A stretch of 64,000 bases of DNA from Cytophagaceae bacterium (lineage in GTDB: Bacteria; Bacteroidota; Bacteroidia; Cytophagales; Spirosomataceae): NCBI GenBank assembly GCA_027486845.1, contig JAIXOL010000027.1, positions 1-64,000 of the forward strand, given 5' to 3'. Under the pieces are notes generated by a model. That model was not told the origin of the DNA and did no database searches. It saw only the letters and a list, made by a program, of their open reading frames with translations. The number at the start of each line of letters is the position of its first letter. Within the stretch, counting starts at the first letter, position 1. Shown here piece after piece: positions 42,353-51,226 of the stretch. A program made the translations under genes and the position numbers.

Positions 42353-43696
42353 ATGAATCGTCGAAATTTTCTATCAACCAGCTTGGCAACCTCAAGCATT
42401 CCATTTATTGTAAAAAAACAACATCTCAAAGACGATAAAAAAGTTAGACTTGGCTTTATCGGTGTTGGGCTTCGAGGAAGAAACCATCTTCAGCAAGCTT
42501 TGTACCGTTCTGATGTAGAAATTCCTGCTATTTGCGATATTGACTTGAATTCTATTGCGGAAGCAAATAAATTATTTCAAAAGTTCGGTAAAAAAGAACC
42601 AATTGCTTATACAAAAGGCGAACATGATTTTGAAAATATGGTTAAACGCGACGACCTAGATGGTATCATCATCGCGACACCATGGGAATGGCACGTACCG
42701 ATGTCAGTTGCTGCCATGAAAGCGGGTAAATATGCTGGAGTTGAAGTTTCAGCAACAGTTACCCTACAAGAATCATGGGATTTAATTGATACATATGAAA
42801 AAACAGGTTCGCACTGCATGATTCTCGAAAATGTTTGTTATCGTCGGGATATTATGTCAGTTTTAAACATGGTGCGAAAAAATATGTTCGGAGAAATGCT
42901 CTACGGTCATTGCGGCTACCAACATGATTTACGTTTTGTAAAACTAAACGATGGAAAATCGGCTTACGGGAAAGGAGTAGAATTTGGCGAAAAAGGTTTC
43001 AGCGAAGCACGTTGGAGAACCCAACACTCAATTGATAGAAATGGAGACCTCTATCCTACCCATGGACTTGGGCCTGTAGCTCACTGGATGGATATAAATC
43101 GTGGAAATAAATTTGATTTCTTGACCTCAATCGCCACAAAATCTCGTGGAATGCACAATTATATTGTTGAAAAAGGGGGTGAAAACCATCCAAATGCTAA
43201 AGTAAAATTCAAATGTGGAGATATTGTCACTACCACGATTCAATGTGCTAATGGCGAAAATATTGTAATTATTCACGATACCAATAGTCCAAGACCATAT
43301 TCATTGGGCTTTAGAGCTCAAGGTACAAAAGGTATCTGGATGAATGACGGAAATCAGATTTATTTAGAAGGTATTTCAAAAAAACATGATTCTTGGGAAC
43401 CTTTTGCCGATTATCAAAAAGAATACGACCACCCTCTATGGAAACGTTTCGAACAAGATGCCGTTAATGCGGGTCATGGCGGCATGGATTTCTTTGTACT
43501 TCGTGCATTTATCGAATCAGTAAAAAATAAAGTTGCACCTCCAATTGATGTTTATGATGCTGCAGCTTGGAGTGCCATTAGTCCACTTTCTGAACTTTCA
43601 ATTGCACGTGGCAGCTCTCCAGTCGAAATTCCAGATTTTACACGTGGCAAATGGAAAACCAATAAACCAATTTTTGGATTAAATGATAATTATTGA
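42353..43696 (+). CDS. GH109-type NAD-dependent glycosidase (Gfo/Idh/MocA fold)
   Basis: 447 residues. Tat-type leader MNRRNFLSTSLATSSIPFIV; NAD motif RLGFIGVGLRGRNHL; the GH109 hallmarks DLYPTHGLGPVAHWMDINRG, YVDR-region ENVCYRRDIM and NSPRPYSLGFRAQGTKGIW. Characterised GH109 enzymes cleave alpha-N-acetylgalactosaminides by transient oxidation at C3 with bound NAD; some relatives have other specificities, including beta-N-acetylgalactosaminides. A terminator follows, then a sugar permease gene. Confidence 0.88.
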   Translation: MNRRNFLSTSLATSSIPFIVKKQHLKDDKKVRLGFIGVGLRGRNHLQQALYRSDVEIPAICDIDLNSIAEANKLFQKFGKKEPIAYTKGEHDFENMVKRDDLDGIIIATPWEWHVPMSVAAMKAGKYAGVEVSATVTLQESWDLIDTYEKTGSHCMILENVCYRRDIMSVLNMVRKNMFGEMLYGHCGYQHDLRFVKLNDGKSAYGKGVEFGEKGFSEARWRTQHSIDRNGDLYPTHGLGPVAHWMDINRGNKFDFLTSIATKSRGMHNYIVEKGGENHPNAKVKFKCGDIVTTTIQCANGENIVIIHDTNSPRPYSLGFRAQGTKGIWMNDGNQIYLEGISKKHDSWEPFADYQKEYDHPLWKRFEQDAVNAGHGGMDFFVLRAFIESVKNKVAPPIDVYDAAAWSAISPLSELSIARGSSPVEIPDFTRGKWKTNKPIFGLNDNY

Positions 43697-43704
43697 CATT
43701 AACG

Positions 43705-43739
43705 AACCTTCAAAGGCAATCTTTACGCCCTTGAAGGTT
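43705..43739 (+). terminator. Terminator after GH109
   Basis: A 9-bp plus 3-bp stem with one internal mismatch (arms 43705-43717 and 43727-43739) followed by TTGAATTTTTTTTT. It lies 8 bases after the stop codon. Confidence 0.8.
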
Positions 43740-43768
43740 TTGAATTTTTTTTTAAACTCTAAAAAAAC

Positions 43769-44992
43769 ATGCAAGAAAATAAAAACTACACAGGTCCATT
43801 AATCATAATCGGACTTTTATTCTTTGTATTTGGCTTTGTTACATGGGTCAATGGAACATTAATTTCATTTTTCAAAAATGCTTTCGGCCTAAGTAATGCA
43901 AATTCTTATTTAGTAACATTCGCTTTCTTTATTTCATATACAATCATGGCGATTCCGTCTTCGTTTGTATTAAAAAAAGTTGGATTCAAAAAAGGTATGT
44001 CAATCGGTTTGGCAATTATGGCTATCGGTACTTTCACTTTTGTACCCGCCGCTAATGCCGAATCTTACACTTTATTTTTGGTTGGATTATTTACAATTGG
44101 AATTGGCCTTACACTTTTACAAACAGCATCAAATCCATACGCAACCATTCTTGGCCCTCGTGAGAGTGCAGCTCAACGCATAAGCATATTAGGAATTGCC
44201 AATAAAACAGCTGGAATTATTAGTCAAAAAATATTTGGTGGAATTCTTTTAACAGGAAGTGTGGTGGGTGCTGCCATTTCACCTAAAGCAGAACTGGAAA
44301 AAGTAATAACTCCCTATTTGATACTTACTGTAGTTTTAATCATTTTGGCAGTTTTAATATTACTTACAAAAGGCTTACCAGAAGTAAGTGAAGAGCAAGA
44401 AAGTATTGATGGTTCGAAGAGCATAAACCAAACAAGCGTTTTTGAATTTCCAAATTTAGTATTAGGCCTTATAGCATTGTTTTGCTACGTGGGTGCAGAA
44501 GTTATAGCAGGAGATTCTATAATCAGCTATGGTATTTCATTAGGATTTTCGACAGAAGAAGCAAGTCAGTTTGGTACTTACACGCTTTGGTTAATGATGT
44601 TGGGTTATGTTTTGGGAATTGTTTTGATTCCGAAATACGTTTCACAACAAACTTGGCTAAAACTTTCATCTATTTTTGGCATAATCGTTACTATATTTGC
44701 ATTAATTACAACAGGCTTTACGTCTGTACTTTGCATAGCAATATTAGGTTTGGCAAATGCCATTATGTGGCCTGCGATTTGGCCACTTGCCATTGATGGA
44801 CTCGGTAAATTTACAAAAACTGGTTCAGCTTGGTTAATTATGATGATTGCCGGAGGTGCAATTTTACCACTTATTTACGGTAGCTTAGCAGATTATTTGC
44901 ATAATTCACAAATTGCATATTCTCTCATGATACCTTTATACGGATTTGTATTGTATTTTGCTATGTTTGGTTACAAAAAGAAAACCTGGTAA
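43769..44992 (+). CDS. FucP-like sugar MFS permease
   Basis: 407 residues with about 12 membrane helices. FucP/NagP/GluP subfamily features: FFVFGFVTWVNGTLISFFKNAFGLSN at the start, AIPSSFVLKKVGFKKGM, LQTASNPYATILGPRESAAQRISILGIANKTAG, and the late IMWPAIWPLAIDGLGKFTKTGSAWLIMMIAGGAILPLIYG. A proton-linked importer of a hexose, fucose or N-acetylhexosamine. The neighbours GH109 and the sugar kinase at 46265 make a GalNAc-, galactose- or arabinose-like substrate plausible. Confidence 0.88.
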   Translation: MQENKNYTGPLIIIGLLFFVFGFVTWVNGTLISFFKNAFGLSNANSYLVTFAFFISYTIMAIPSSFVLKKVGFKKGMSIGLAIMAIGTFTFVPAANAESYTLFLVGLFTIGIGLTLLQTASNPYATILGPRESAAQRISILGIANKTAGIISQKIFGGILLTGSVVGAAISPKAELEKVITPYLILTVVLIILAVLILLTKGLPEVSEEQESIDGSKSINQTSVFEFPNLVLGLIALFCYVGAEVIAGDSIISYGISLGFSTEEASQFGTYTLWLMMLGYVLGIVLIPKYVSQQTWLKLSSIFGIIVTIFALITTGFTSVLCIAILGLANAIMWPAIWPLAIDGLGKFTKTGSAWLIMMIAGGAILPLIYGSLADYLHNSQIAYSLMIPLYGFVLYFAMFGYKKKTW

Positions 44993-45022
44993 TTTACATC
45001 ATTTTTATAAATCAACACATTT

Positions 45023-46201
45023 GTGCAACAATCATTTATAATTTCAGCAGTTCGTACACCAATTGGCAGTTTTGGTGGCTCATTATCAAGTATTTCCGCC
45101 CCAAAACTTGGAGCTACGGCAATTAAAGCTGCAATCGAAAAAGCAGGAATTGAACCTAATTTGGTTGAAGAAGTACTTTACGGCAATGTTTGTCAAGCAA
45201 ATGTTGGGCAGGCACCGGCACGTCAAGCAACTCTTGGTGCAGGTTTGAGCAATAAAACCATTGTTACAACAATTAATAAAGTTTGTGCTTCAGGAATGAA
45301 ATCTATTATGTTTGGTAGTCAATCTATCGAACTTGGGCAAAATGATATTGTAGTAGCTGGTGGAATGGAAAGCATGTCAAATATACCATTTTACTTATCA
45401 AAAGCCCGTTATGGGTATGGTTATGGAAACGGCGAATTAATTGATGGTTTGGCAAAAGATGGTTTGGTAAATGTATATGATAATAAAGCAATGGGCTGTT
45501 TTGCCGATTTAACGGCCAGTAAATTTGAAATAAGTCGTGAAGAACAAGATGCTTTTGCGATTCAATCTTATAAACGTTCGGCTGAGGCATGGGCAAATGG
45601 TTTTTTTGCGAATGAAGTAATCCCCGTTGAAGTAACCGATCGCAAAGGAAATGTAAAAGTAGTTTCGGAAGATGAAGAATTCAAAATCGTTAATTTTGAA
45701 AAAATCCCCAATTTACGTCCAGCTTTTACCAAAGAAGGAACAGTAACTGCAGCTAATTCGTCAACAATTAATGATGGTGCAGCTGCTCTCGTTTTAGCAT
45801 CTACCAATGCAGTTGATAAAAATAATTTGAAGCCAATTGCAAAAATCATCTCGTATGCCGATGGCGAACAAGAGCCAGAATGGTTTACCACTGCACCTAT
45901 TATTGCCGCCCAAAAAGCACTAAAAAGAGCAGGTTTAACTATAGAAGACATTGATTTTTTTGAAGTAAACGAAGCATTTGCAGTAGTGCCGATGGCATTT
46001 GCTAAACATTTTGGCATTAGTCACGAAAAATTAAATGTTTTTGGAGGAGCTGTTTCACTTGGACATCCACTAGGCTGTTCAGGTGCTAGAATTGTAACGA
46101 CGCTCGTAAATGTGCTTCAAAACAAAAACACAAAATATGGAATGGCTGCAATTTGCAATGGTGGAGGTGGTGCAAGTGCCATAATTATAGAAAAAATTTA
46201 A
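45023..46201 (+). CDS. Acetyl-CoA acetyltransferase (thiolase)
   Basis: 392 residues, cytoplasmic. It condenses or cleaves acetoacetyl-CoA. Nucleophile Cys88 in NKVCASGMKS, NEAFAV, His in GGAVSLGHPLGCSGAR and the second Cys in AICNGGGGAS are all present. The start is GTG 45023 (GTGCAACAATCATTT, MQQSF); there is no nearby in-frame ATG. It follows the permease by 30 bases, although the functions are not obviously linked. Confidence 0.93.
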   Translation: MQQSFIISAVRTPIGSFGGSLSSISAPKLGATAIKAAIEKAGIEPNLVEEVLYGNVCQANVGQAPARQATLGAGLSNKTIVTTINKVCASGMKSIMFGSQSIELGQNDIVVAGGMESMSNIPFYLSKARYGYGYGNGELIDGLAKDGLVNVYDNKAMGCFADLTASKFEISREEQDAFAIQSYKRSAEAWANGFFANEVIPVEVTDRKGNVKVVSEDEEFKIVNFEKIPNLRPAFTKEGTVTAANSSTINDGAAALVLASTNAVDKNNLKPIAKIISYADGEQEPEWFTTAPIIAAQKALKRAGLTIEDIDFFEVNEAFAVVPMAFAKHFGISHEKLNVFGGAVSLGHPLGCSGARIVTTLVNVLQNKNTKYGMAAICNGGGGASAIIIEKI

Positions 46202-46220
46202 TATTTATAAACAAAACTCA

Positions 46221-46253
46221 AACCTTGCAAGATTATTCCAATCTAGTGAGGTT
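46221..46253 (+). terminator. Terminator after the thiolase gene
   Basis: A 14-bp stem with two G-U pairs and one mismatch (arms 46221-46234 and 46240-46253), followed by a run of T, 19 bases after the stop codon. Confidence 0.8.
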
Positions 46254-46264
46254 TTTTTATTGAA

Positions 46265-47593
46265 ATGAAAATAAATTCTGATTCAAGTAGTATTCTTCAA
46301 AATTTTTTTGGCCCAGATCAAGTTTTAATACAAGCGACATCCCCTGGCAGAATGGATGTAATGGGCGGCATAGCCGATTATTCTGGTTCATTGGTTCTTC
46401 AAAAATCAATTTCACAAAAAGCTACTATCACAATAGGAATCAGAAATTATAATCAACTGCGAATAAAGAGTTTAGATATTTCTTTTCAAAATGAAATCTA
46501 TCTTGATTTGGACGAACTACCTAATAATTACGAAGAATCTCAAAAATACCTAAAAAACATCAAAGGTGGAGATTGGGCTGCGTACATTATTGGTTGTTAT
46601 TTGGTTTTGAGCAACGAAAAAAAAATAAAACTTGGTGGACTTGATATTTTAATTCAATCAGATGTGCCCGTCGGAAAAGGTGTTTCATCTTCTGCAGCAC
46701 TTGAAGTAGCTACATTAAAGGCGATTACTGAACTTTTTAATATTGAATTAATTGATACCGAACTACCAAAATTTGCACAAAAAGCCGAAAACTTAGTAGT
46801 AGGAGCTCCTTGCGGCTTGATGGATCAATTGGCATCATATTTTGGTGATAATAATAAATTGTTACCTATTTTATGTCAACCTGACCAACTCTACGATTTA
46901 GTCGAAATTCCCAATAATTTATATTTTGTTGGCATTGATAGTGGTGTTAAACACGCAGTAAGTGGAGCATCTTATAGTGAAGTTCGTACTGCAGCATTCA
47001 TGGGTTATTCGATAATTGCACAAAAATTGGGGCTTTCAAAAGACGATTTAAGTAAACAAACGCAAAATGAATTGCCTTTTAATGGATTCTTAAGCAATAT
47101 CAGTCCATCATTTTTTAAGGCTAATTTTGAACGAAGCTTAAATTCGATGTATGGAAAAGATTTTATTAAAGATTTTGAAGTTGTGACTGACAAACTATCA
47201 GTGATAAAACCAGATGCATTTTACAACATAATTGCCTGTACCAAACATCCAATTTACGAAAATCATCGAGTAAAATCCTTTGTACAACTATTAAAATCAG
47301 TAAATGAAACAAACTATACGGAAATCTTACCAATTATGGGAGAATTAATGTTTCAATCTCACGAAAGTTATAATAATTGTGGTCTGGGCAATGAAATGAC
47401 CGACAAAATTGTAACTTTGGCAAGAAATAAAGGTATTAAGAACGAAATTTATGGTGCAAAAATTACCGGCGGTGGTAGTGGCGGAACGATATGCTTAATG
47501 GTTTATGGTGAACGAGGATTAGAATCCGCCAAACAAATTTTTAAAGAATATAAAGAATCAACAAATCAAAATTCGTTGGTTTTCTTTGAATAA
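46265..47593 (+). CDS. GHMP kinase, L-arabinokinase-like
   Basis: 442 residues, cytoplasmic. GHMP motif 1 is SPGRMDVMGGIADYSG (26-41), motif 2 VPVGKGVSSSAALEVAT (134-150), motif 3 YGAKITGGGSGGTICL near the C-terminus. APCGLMDQLAS and KHPIYENHRVKSF are the forms seen in the kinase domain of plant L-arabinokinase (ARA1) and galacturonokinase, unlike the GRxNLIGEHTDYNxG motif of galactokinase. It would make a sugar 1-phosphate. No UDP-sugar pyrophosphorylase is nearby. A free-standing kinase without the plant GT-like N-terminal domain. Confidence 0.83.
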   Translation: MKINSDSSSILQNFFGPDQVLIQATSPGRMDVMGGIADYSGSLVLQKSISQKATITIGIRNYNQLRIKSLDISFQNEIYLDLDELPNNYEESQKYLKNIKGGDWAAYIIGCYLVLSNEKKIKLGGLDILIQSDVPVGKGVSSSAALEVATLKAITELFNIELIDTELPKFAQKAENLVVGAPCGLMDQLASYFGDNNKLLPILCQPDQLYDLVEIPNNLYFVGIDSGVKHAVSGASYSEVRTAAFMGYSIIAQKLGLSKDDLSKQTQNELPFNGFLSNISPSFFKANFERSLNSMYGKDFIKDFEVVTDKLSVIKPDAFYNIIACTKHPIYENHRVKSFVQLLKSVNETNYTEILPIMGELMFQSHESYNNCGLGNEMTDKIVTLARNKGIKNEIYGAKITGGGSGGTICLMVYGERGLESAKQIFKEYKESTNQNSLVFFE

Positions 47594-47647
47594 AGACATT
47601 TTACGTAACTCCTTAAAATCATTAAACCATCGTATTTGATTTTTGAC

Positions 47648-47655
47648 TAATTTTG
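47648..47655 (+). promoter_or_regulatory. -7 element of the M20 amidohydrolase gene
   Basis: TAATTTTG fits TAnnTTTG, 26 bases before the ATG at 47682. No -33 TTG at the right distance. Confidence 0.35.
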
Positions 47656-47681
47656 AATAAACTAAACTATAAATATAATCA

Positions 47682-49040
47682 ATGAAAAAAATCCTAACCA
47701 TGGCCCTGTGTATTTCTTATGGTCTTACATTCGGACAATCATCCTTAAAACCAAAAATTAATACTAGTGCTGATGCAATTGAGAAAAAAGTTATCGCTTG
47801 GCGTCGTGACTTCCATGAACATCCTGAATTGGGAAATATGGAAGTTCGAACTGCTAAAATAGTTGCAGATCACCTCCGTTCGCTAGGAATTGATGTTCAA
47901 GAAAGCGTAGCCGTAACTGGTGTAGTAGGCATTCTGAAAGGTGGAAAGCCTGGCCCAGTTGTAGCTCTTCGTGCTGATATGGATGGTCTTCCAGTTACTG
48001 AACGAGTTGACATTCCTTTCAAATCAACAGTTAATACAATTTATAATGGTCAAAAAACAGGTGTAATGCACGCTTGTGGACACGATTCACACGTGGCTAT
48101 TTTAATGGGTGTAGCTGAGGTTTTAGCTTCTATGAAAAGTGAAATAGCCGGAACAGTAAAATTCTTATTTCAACCAGCAGAAGAAGGTGTTTACGACCCA
48201 AAACTATTGAAAAATGGTAAATCGGGAGCTGAATTAATGGTAATGGAAGGCGTGATGGAAAATCCAAAAGTAGATGCAGTTTTTGGTCTACACATCAGTT
48301 CAGTTACAGAGGTTGGAACAATTGGCTACCGTCCTGGTGCGACAATGGCCGCAGTTGACCAATTGGGCATCAAAATCAACGGTAAACAAACACACGGAGC
48401 AAATCCTTGGTCAGGTATAGACCCAATTGTTACGGCTTCACAAATCGTTATGGGTTTGCAAACAATCGTGAGCCGAAATGTAAACATTACTGAGAACCCA
48501 GCGATTGTTACTGTTGGAGCAATTCATGGTGGAATTCGCCAAAATATTATCTCAGAAAACTTAGATATGATTGGAACAATCAGAACTTTCGGAACTGAAC
48601 AACGTGAATTAGTACATAAAAGAATCAAAGAAGTTGCAGTTAATATTGCAGAGAGTGCTGGTGCTAAAGCCGATGTAACTATCGACACAGGATACCCAGT
48701 TACATACAATGACCCAACTTTGACAGAAAAAATGATAGGTTCGGTTGTAGGAGTTGCAGGAAAAGAAAATGTAAAGGTGCAACCTGTTCAAACAGGTGCA
48801 GAAGATTTTAGCTTCTTCCAACAAAAAGCACCAGGATTCTTTTATTTCTTAGGTGGAAAACCAAAAGGTAGCACAACCCCTGCTCCACATCATACACCTG
48901 ATTTTTATATAGACGAATCTGGTTTTACGCTCGGAGTAAAATCGTTGGCTGCTTTGACAGTTGATTATATGGAAATGAATGCTCCAAAAGATAATCCAGC
49001 AACTGCCGTTGGCAATAAAAAAGCAAAAAAGAGTAAATAA
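47682..49040 (+). CDS. M20 family amidohydrolase, exported
   Basis: 452 residues with a signal peptide (to about GQS20). Metal and catalytic motifs: RRDFHEHPELGN, LRADMDGLPVTE, MHACGHDSHVAILMG, FQPAEEG, and GAEDFSFFQQKAPGFFYFLG. It belongs to the aminoacylase/hippurate hydrolase (carboxypeptidase Ss1-like) group and removes acyl or amide groups from amino acids or small amides. The C-terminal tail (AVGNKKAKKSK) is basic and disordered. It is followed by a very long hairpin. Confidence 0.9.
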   Translation: MKKILTMALCISYGLTFGQSSLKPKINTSADAIEKKVIAWRRDFHEHPELGNMEVRTAKIVADHLRSLGIDVQESVAVTGVVGILKGGKPGPVVALRADMDGLPVTERVDIPFKSTVNTIYNGQKTGVMHACGHDSHVAILMGVAEVLASMKSEIAGTVKFLFQPAEEGVYDPKLLKNGKSGAELMVMEGVMENPKVDAVFGLHISSVTEVGTIGYRPGATMAAVDQLGIKINGKQTHGANPWSGIDPIVTASQIVMGLQTIVSRNVNITENPAIVTVGAIHGGIRQNIISENLDMIGTIRTFGTEQRELVHKRIKEVAVNIAESAGAKADVTIDTGYPVTYNDPTLTEKMIGSVVGVAGKENVKVQPVQTGAEDFSFFQQKAPGFFYFLGGKPKGSTTPAPHHTPDFYIDESGFTLGVKSLAALTVDYMEMNAPKDNPATAVGNKKAKKSK

Positions 49041-49046
49041 AACTTA

Positions 49047-49101
49047 AATTAGCAATTATCAATTAACAAATACTCCTTTTGTTAATTGATAATTGCTAAT
49101 T
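49047..49101. repeat. 24-bp perfect inverted repeat
   Basis: The arms 49047-49070 and 49078-49101 are fully complementary around a 7-base loop. It fills the spacer between the M20 and yciO-type genes. The word AATTGATAATTGCTAATT and its variants recur in the right arm and continue past it (TGGTAATTGATAA). It is longer than a usual terminator and no T-run follows. It could be a dispersed intergenic palindrome or an mRNA stabiliser. Confidence 0.8.
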
Positions 49102-49116
49102 GGTAATTGATAAAAT

Positions 49117-49746
49117 ATGTCTGCTGAAATTATTGAATTATATCCAGGGAATTTAGATGAACGAAAACTTCAAAAGGTTGTCGAATGTCTGAAAAATGGT
49201 GGTATAATTATTTATCCAACTGATACGGTCTATTCGATGGGTTGTGATATCTTTAATACAAAAGCAGTAGAAAAATTGAGTAAAATCAAAGGGATAAAAC
49301 TCCAACTCAATAATTTTTCGATTGTTTGTCACGATTTGAGTAATATTTCTACTTACGCAAAAGTATCTAATAATACATTTAGATTGTTAAAACGAGCATT
49401 GCCTGGCCCTTTCACATTTATTCTTCCAGCTACAGGTGATTTACCTAAAACACTCCAAACCAAACGTAAAACTATTGGCATTAGAATTCCTGACCACGAA
49501 ATTCCACTAAAAATTATTAAAATGTTGGGTAATCCAATCATCACCACTTCCGTAAAAGATGACATTGATGATATTTTGGAATATCCAAACGAGATTGAAG
49601 TAATTTATTCACAAAATAGTGTAAAAGTCGATATTATTATTGACGGAGGTTGGTGTGGAATTGAACCTTCGACGGTCGTACTTGCTATTGATGACAATTT
49701 TGAAGTTATTCGTGAAGGTGTTGGAGATTTGAGCGAGTTTTTGTAA
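49117..49746 (+). CDS. YciO-type member of the Sua5/YciO/YrdC family
   Basis: 209 residues, cytoplasmic. N-terminal part LKNGGIIIYPTDTVYSMGCDIFN, then IVCHDLSNISTYAK, LLKRALPGPFTFILPAT and IGIRIPDHEI. The usual SANxSG motif of threonylcarbamoyl-AMP synthases is replaced by TTSVKDDIDD, and the end GGWCGIEPSTVVLAIDD and REGVGDLSEFL follows E. coli YciO. It probably binds RNA or nucleotides; it should not be assumed to make threonylcarbamoyl-AMP. Confidence 0.85.
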   Translation: MSAEIIELYPGNLDERKLQKVVECLKNGGIIIYPTDTVYSMGCDIFNTKAVEKLSKIKGIKLQLNNFSIVCHDLSNISTYAKVSNNTFRLLKRALPGPFTFILPATGDLPKTLQTKRKTIGIRIPDHEIPLKIIKMLGNPIITTSVKDDIDDILEYPNEIEVIYSQNSVKVDIIIDGGWCGIEPSTVVLAIDDNFEVIREGVGDLSEFL

Positions 49747-49747
49747 T

Positions 49748-49764
49748 ACAACTCTTCGAGTTGT
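49748..49764. terminator. Short hairpin between convergent genes
   Basis: A 7-bp stem with a 3-base loop (ACAACTC-ttc-GAGTTGT), directly after the yciO-type stop and 40 bases from the facing mtaB stop. The T-run is poor, so it is a weak terminator at best. Confidence 0.4.
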
Positions 49765-49803
49765 TTCAATAATTGAATCAGTCCTTAAAAAAATGTGATT
49801 GAA

Positions 49804-51150
49804 TTAATGTACTACATATTCCTCAACTTCCTCAACCTCAACCAACATTTTATCATTGATTAAAGACAAACTTACTTGTTTAGTTTCATTAATGAGAATT
49901 GGGTCATACTTCGCAGTAACACGCACATAATTTTCAGTCCAACCATGCATATTTCCATCTTCTATATCTTCCTCAAAAAGCACAGAAAATTGATTACCAA
50001 GCTGACTTTCATAGAAAAATCGTTTTTTCTTATCCGATAAAATGTGAAGCATTTTGGAGCGTTCGGCACGCTTATTTTGTGGAACAGTTGGCTTGATAGA
50101 AATTGCAGTTGTATTTGGTCTTTCTGAATAAGTAAATACATGTAAATAACTGATATTCAACTCATTCAGAAAATTATAGGTTTCTAAAAATTCTTCATCT
50201 GTTTCGCCAGGGTGGCCAACAATCACATCAACTCCAATACAACAATCTGGCATTAATTGTTTGATTTTATTAACTCTATCAATATAAAGTTCTCGCTTAT
50301 AACGACGTTTCATTAATGCTAAAACTTTACTTGAACCCGATTGTAAAGGAATATGAAAATGCGGCACAAATCTCTTTGATTTTGCTACAAACTCAATAAT
50401 TTCATCTGTCAAAAGATTAGGTTCAATACTCGAAATACGGAAACGCTCAATTCCTTCAACCTCATCAAGTTCTTTCACTAAATCAAAGAAAGTTTCTACT
50501 CTAATGCTATTTTGCAAGCCAAAATCACCAATATTAACTCCGGTCAACACAATTTCTTTTACACCGCTTTCTGCAATATTTTTTGCAGCATTAACCACAT
50601 TTTCTATCGAATCTGAGCGACTTTTTCCACGAGCCAGCGGAATCGTGCAATAAGAACAAGGATAATCGCACCCATCTTGCACTTTCAAGAAAGTACGAGT
50701 ACGGTCATTCAAAGAGTATGAAGTATGATATTCAACAGCTTCTTCGATATTTGAATTAAAAATTGCCGGACGACGTTTCGTCGCTTTTTCAGATTTCAGA
50801 TAAGGTTCTTTTACAAAATCACCTAATAAATCAACTATACGAAATTTTTCAGCCGCACCTAAAACAGCATCAACACCTTCAATTTCAGAAATTTCTTGCG
50901 GTTTTAATTGGGCATAGCAACCAATAATTGCTACATAGCCATTAGGATTTACTCGATTGGCCTCTTTGACAATCTTTTTGCATTTTTTGTCGGCATTTTC
51001 AGTGACCGAACAAGTATTAATAATAAATATATCGGGAGTTTCATTAAATTCTACTTTCTGATAACCACGACTTTCAAACATTCGTCCGATTGTCGAAGTT
51101 TCCGAATAATTTAATTTACAACCCAGTGTATAAAATGCGACTTTTTTCAT
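49804..51150 (-). CDS. mtaB: tRNA (N6-threonylcarbamoyladenosine37-C2)-methylthiotransferase
   Basis: 448 residues, cytoplasmic radical-SAM enzyme adding a methylthio group to t6A37 of tRNA. UPF0004 domain with cluster cysteines in YTLGCKLNYSE, NTCSVTENADKKC and IIGCYAQ. The radical-SAM CxxxCxxC is in DGCDYPCSYCTIPLARGKSRS. HFHIPLQSGSSKVLALMKRRY and a C-terminal TRAM region (YVRVTAKYDPILINETKQVSLSLI) follow. The start is ATG 51150 (MKKVAFYTLGCKLN, the family start); an in-frame ATG at 51174 would add eight residues (MASLIILN). Confidence 0.94.
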   Translation of the reverse strand: MKKVAFYTLGCKLNYSETSTIGRMFESRGYQKVEFNETPDIFIINTCSVTENADKKCKKIVKEANRVNPNGYVAIIGCYAQLKPQEISEIEGVDAVLGAAEKFRIVDLLGDFVKEPYLKSEKATKRRPAIFNSNIEEAVEYHTSYSLNDRTRTFLKVQDGCDYPCSYCTIPLARGKSRSDSIENVVNAAKNIAESGVKEIVLTGVNIGDFGLQNSIRVETFFDLVKELDEVEGIERFRISSIEPNLLTDEIIEFVAKSKRFVPHFHIPLQSGSSKVLALMKRRYKRELYIDRVNKIKQLMPDCCIGVDVIVGHPGETDEEFLETYNFLNELNISYLHVFTYSERPNTTAISIKPTVPQNKRAERSKMLHILSDKKKRFFYESQLGNQFSVLFEEDIEDGNMHGWTENYVRVTAKYDPILINETKQVSLSLINDKMLVEVEEVEEYVVH

Positions 51151-51165
51151 ATTTAAAATGATTAA

Positions 51166-51206
51166 GGAAGCCATCGTTAAGAGGGAAGCCTAATCCGAAG
51201 GCTTCC
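51166..51206 (-). promoter_or_regulatory. Stem-loop region in the mtaB leader
   Basis: On the minus strand GGAAGCC (51206-51200) can pair with GGCTTCC at 51190-51184 (8-bp stem, 7-base loop) or with a second GGCTTCC at 51172-51166. The second copy covers the upstream ATG at 51174 (ATGGCTTCC). The two pairings exclude each other. On the plus strand the first hairpin ends in TTTTCGATTCTTTT, so it could also stop antisense or through transcripts. Confidence 0.5.
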
Positions 51207-51226
51207 TTTTCGATTCTTTTAAAGTA

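Noticed and set aside
45568-46017. A 149-codon minus-strand open frame inside the thiolase gene
   Set aside because: It is antisense to conserved thiolase segments with no start context or neighbours.
49047-49101. CRISPR repeat or IS end
   Set aside because: There is a single palindrome with no spacer array, no target duplication and no transposase nearby.
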